Origin: Psettodes erumei
Lineage: Eukaryota; Chordata; Actinopteri; Pleuronectiformes; Psettodidae
Assembly (NCBI GenBank): GCA_016785225.1
Contig: JAFBJZ010000850.1
Coordinates: 434,001-498,000 of the forward strand
Direction of reading: 5' to 3'
Length of the DNA stretch: 64,000 bases
This document shows, in pieces, positions 62,201 to 64,000 of this stretch (positions are counted from its first letter, which is position 1; every line of letters starts with the position of its first letter). The position numbers were made by a program, and so were the translations under genes. Below the pieces are notes generated by a model. The model was not told the DNA's origin. It made no database searches and worked only from the letters and a program-made list of their open reading frames with translations.

Positions 62201-63420
62201 ATTGTATTTTCTGACCGCAGTGTCCTGTATCACACCAACCTGTGGCACTGCGCTCCTGCCATTGAACGACAGTGACATTTTAAAGTGCTGGAAGTTTAAC
62301 TGAAACAAGTCGATTGAAAACATTTATTGATGAATGGCTGGCATCTGGTGTGGAAAAGATACTGGCCCAAACACTTACAAACTGAATAACAGTTTGACTG
62401 ATCCACAGAATTAATAGTTAGTTAGGTGCATGTGTAGATCTGCAAAACCGCGTGTTCAGTTTATTGGTCAATGTTCAGGCAAATATTTCACGTTTTTATT
62501 CATCAGCCATGGGAGGTTTGTCATTTCCTTGTTGTGGGGTGTCAGTGCGCTCTTTGGCTTCCTCTTTTGTGTCCTGTCATGGACGCCATGTCTGTTCCAT
62601 CATTTGTGATTATTCACTCATGAACAGAGATGTTAAGCAGCTCCAATGACTCCTTTAAGCCTTGAGCTGTTGCTCTGGGCTCCGTACTCTGTTTTACCTT
62701 TGGAGTCACCTTAGCTGAGCGCCCATGTGTCGAGAGAGCAGCCGCAATAATAAATCTGCTCCATTTATAGGTCTCACTGTGGACGGAGGGACATCTACAC
62801 TCATGAGATTTCTTTGTAACCCTTCCCACCTTTATGCAAGCCCTCTGAGATCTCTTTTGTGAGGCACAGCAGATGCCTCTTGTGAAAAACAAACTCCAAT
62901 TGATTGTTTCTTTTTTTATATCAAAATAGCTCTAACCCACACCTCCACTGTTGTTTCATTGACTGGAGACCAGGTTTGCTAACTCCTGACTCCAATTAGC
63001 GTTTGTTGACAAGTGGTACTTTTTCTCCAGCCTACAACATGGCGGTTTTGATGATGAATTCAATACTGAAAGGAAAAAAAGATTTAAATAGGCTACATTG
63101 TGTTTGCTTGTGTCTTGCTCCACTGAGCCTTATTAGTGATAGATGCACATATTTGATCTTATTTTGTACATCTGCACAAATTGAGAAGCCTTCAACAAAA
63201 TTTAGTTTGATCTATTTTTGACCAACATGTTCACACAAAGGTTGGTGCTGATGAGTTCCTGACCCCTTATGAATCAGATATTAGATATTCTTAGTAGTCT
63301 CTATTTCTACAAACACAGTTAAGACAAAACAAAAATACAGCATTTGTATTTGAGGCCCAGTGTTTTGAGACGTTGTCCAACAGTCACAACATCTGAACAC
63401 GTTGTGGGTGTGAATTCTTC
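59251..63420. other. Non-coding stretch, no gene seen
   Basis: Includes an A12-13 run near 60230-60243, GT-rich text near 61577-61635 and a probable dispersed repeat at 61025-61150. The frames at 60849-61106 (plus) and 60809-61225 (minus) overlap that repeat and are not supported. A plus-strand ATG in fair context (ACATGGCGG) near 63040 opens a 60-codon frame without a domain. Confidence 0.55.
61025..61150 (+). mobile_element. Possible degraded 'GACTTGA-rich' fish repeat
   Basis: Recurring words ACTTGA, CTTGAAACTTGACT and CTCGAGTCACATG resemble a dispersed repeat made of GACTTGAGACTTGACT-type text that is common in teleosts. The copy is old and its limits are uncertain. Confidence 0.4.
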
Positions 63421-63930
63421 TCCAGCGCCGTTAAAGCCAAAAATTAGCACTTCAGCCTCAAAGTCAGTCTTTCACAATAAAGCCAATTTGTTGGAGTATG
63501 CAGCCATAATAATAAAAAAACACATCACCGTAGGAATACACGCTCAAAGCCGAGGAGCTGTTGGTATGCTCAGTCTCGCCTTGCTTATCTGGGAGTCAGC
63601 TACCTCACTTCTCCCATCTGAGCGCCTCCTCACAACAAGTGTGTGCGTGGGCGCCAGAAGACTAATGTCTTTTGTCACTTCAAGTTTGTTTACTTTACGA
63701 AAAATAATATGAAGTGAGCACGCAGGGCTGCAGACGGCTCGAGACGGAGGAGAAGGAGCTTGCGTGTAAGGTTGAAGTGTAATCTCAATGCTAATTGTCA
63801 CATAGGTGCTTCAGGGTTCTGATTGCCGACTGGGCCTTTTGATGGAGCCGAGTGAGTCTTCAGGCTGATTGCATCCCACAGGAGATTACTGCGTCCTGGG
63901 AGATCGCGAGGCTGACACTGACGATGCTTT
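63421..63930 (+). promoter_or_regulatory. CpG-enriched block with donor-like site at window edge
   Basis: About 21 CpGs were counted by eye in 510 bp, several times the local background. The densest part is GACGGCTCGAGACGG at 63734-63748. A donor-like GCGT|GTAAGG falls at 63765/63766 just after it. The block might be a second promoter or first exon, or simply an unmethylated regulatory patch. No TATA box or CGCG palindrome is present, though TCGCGAGG occurs at 63904-63911. Strand is inferred only from the donor. Confidence 0.35.
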
Positions 63931-64000
63931 GAAGGCTCTTTGTTGAAAACATCAAGAGAATAATGTGCATACCTAAGATAAAGATTTTTTTTCCCACATT

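Noticed and set aside
63040..63221. ATG in fair context (ACATGGCGG) starting a 60-codon frame
   Set aside because: No promoter or splice context, no domain, and similar ACATGGCGG phrases occur in fish repeats.

Overview
The window reads as non-coding nuclear DNA from a teleost fish, probably a spiny-rayed (percomorph-type) species. The base composition is AT-leaning and CpG-poor. Microsatellites of the CA/TG, ATT, AT and TTTG/TTTA kinds are common. The recognisable mobile-element remains are of types abundant in fish: a broken Tc1-family transposase, a broken hAT (ZBED-like) transposase, a tRNA-like short interspersed repeat ending in an AGTGCTGTATAAAT-type tail, and a repeat tail resembling GCTTTGGACAAAAG...AAATGAGTAAATGTAATG. 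No bacterial, organellar or viral gene organisation is present. All of the longer open reading frames (the longest is about 165 codons) look like chance frames or repeat-derived frames.

Layout. 1-36.5 kb is gene desert or intronic sequence with microsatellites, two small minisatellites, several degraded dispersed repeats (10.6, 12.45, 20.9, 21.6 and 26.85 kb) and a nearly full-length but dead Tc1-type element at 34.3-35.3 kb. The one well supported host regulatory feature lies at 36.56-36.95 kb. It is a compact block of about 25 CpGs in 400 bp that opens with the perfect palindrome TTCTCGCGAGAA and ends at a good splice donor (GAG|GTAGGT). I read it as the promoter and non-coding first exon of a plus-strand gene whose coding exons I could not identify. 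From 36.95 to 64 kb the sequence is again non-coding in appearance: a first intron and/or intergenic DNA. It holds a dispersed repeat (43.9-44.3 kb), a tRNA-like SINE (45.24-45.40 kb), a strong hairpin (47.33 kb), hAT debris (47.7-49.0 kb), a possible conserved regulatory element (55.3 kb), and a second, weaker CpG-enriched block with a donor-like site at the right edge (63.4-63.9 kb).

Three exon-like segments are reported only as candidates, because splice-site coincidence is common in DNA of this size: 5.85-6.11 kb (TATA-like box plus donor), 52.00-52.21 kb (acceptor, 69 open codons, donor) and 59.15-59.24 kb (acceptor, stop, AATAAA). I found no CRISPR array, operon, toxin or defence system, and no convincing novel biological system. 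The best leads are the 36.6 kb promoter and the candidate exons, which transcript data or alignment to another fish genome would settle quickly.
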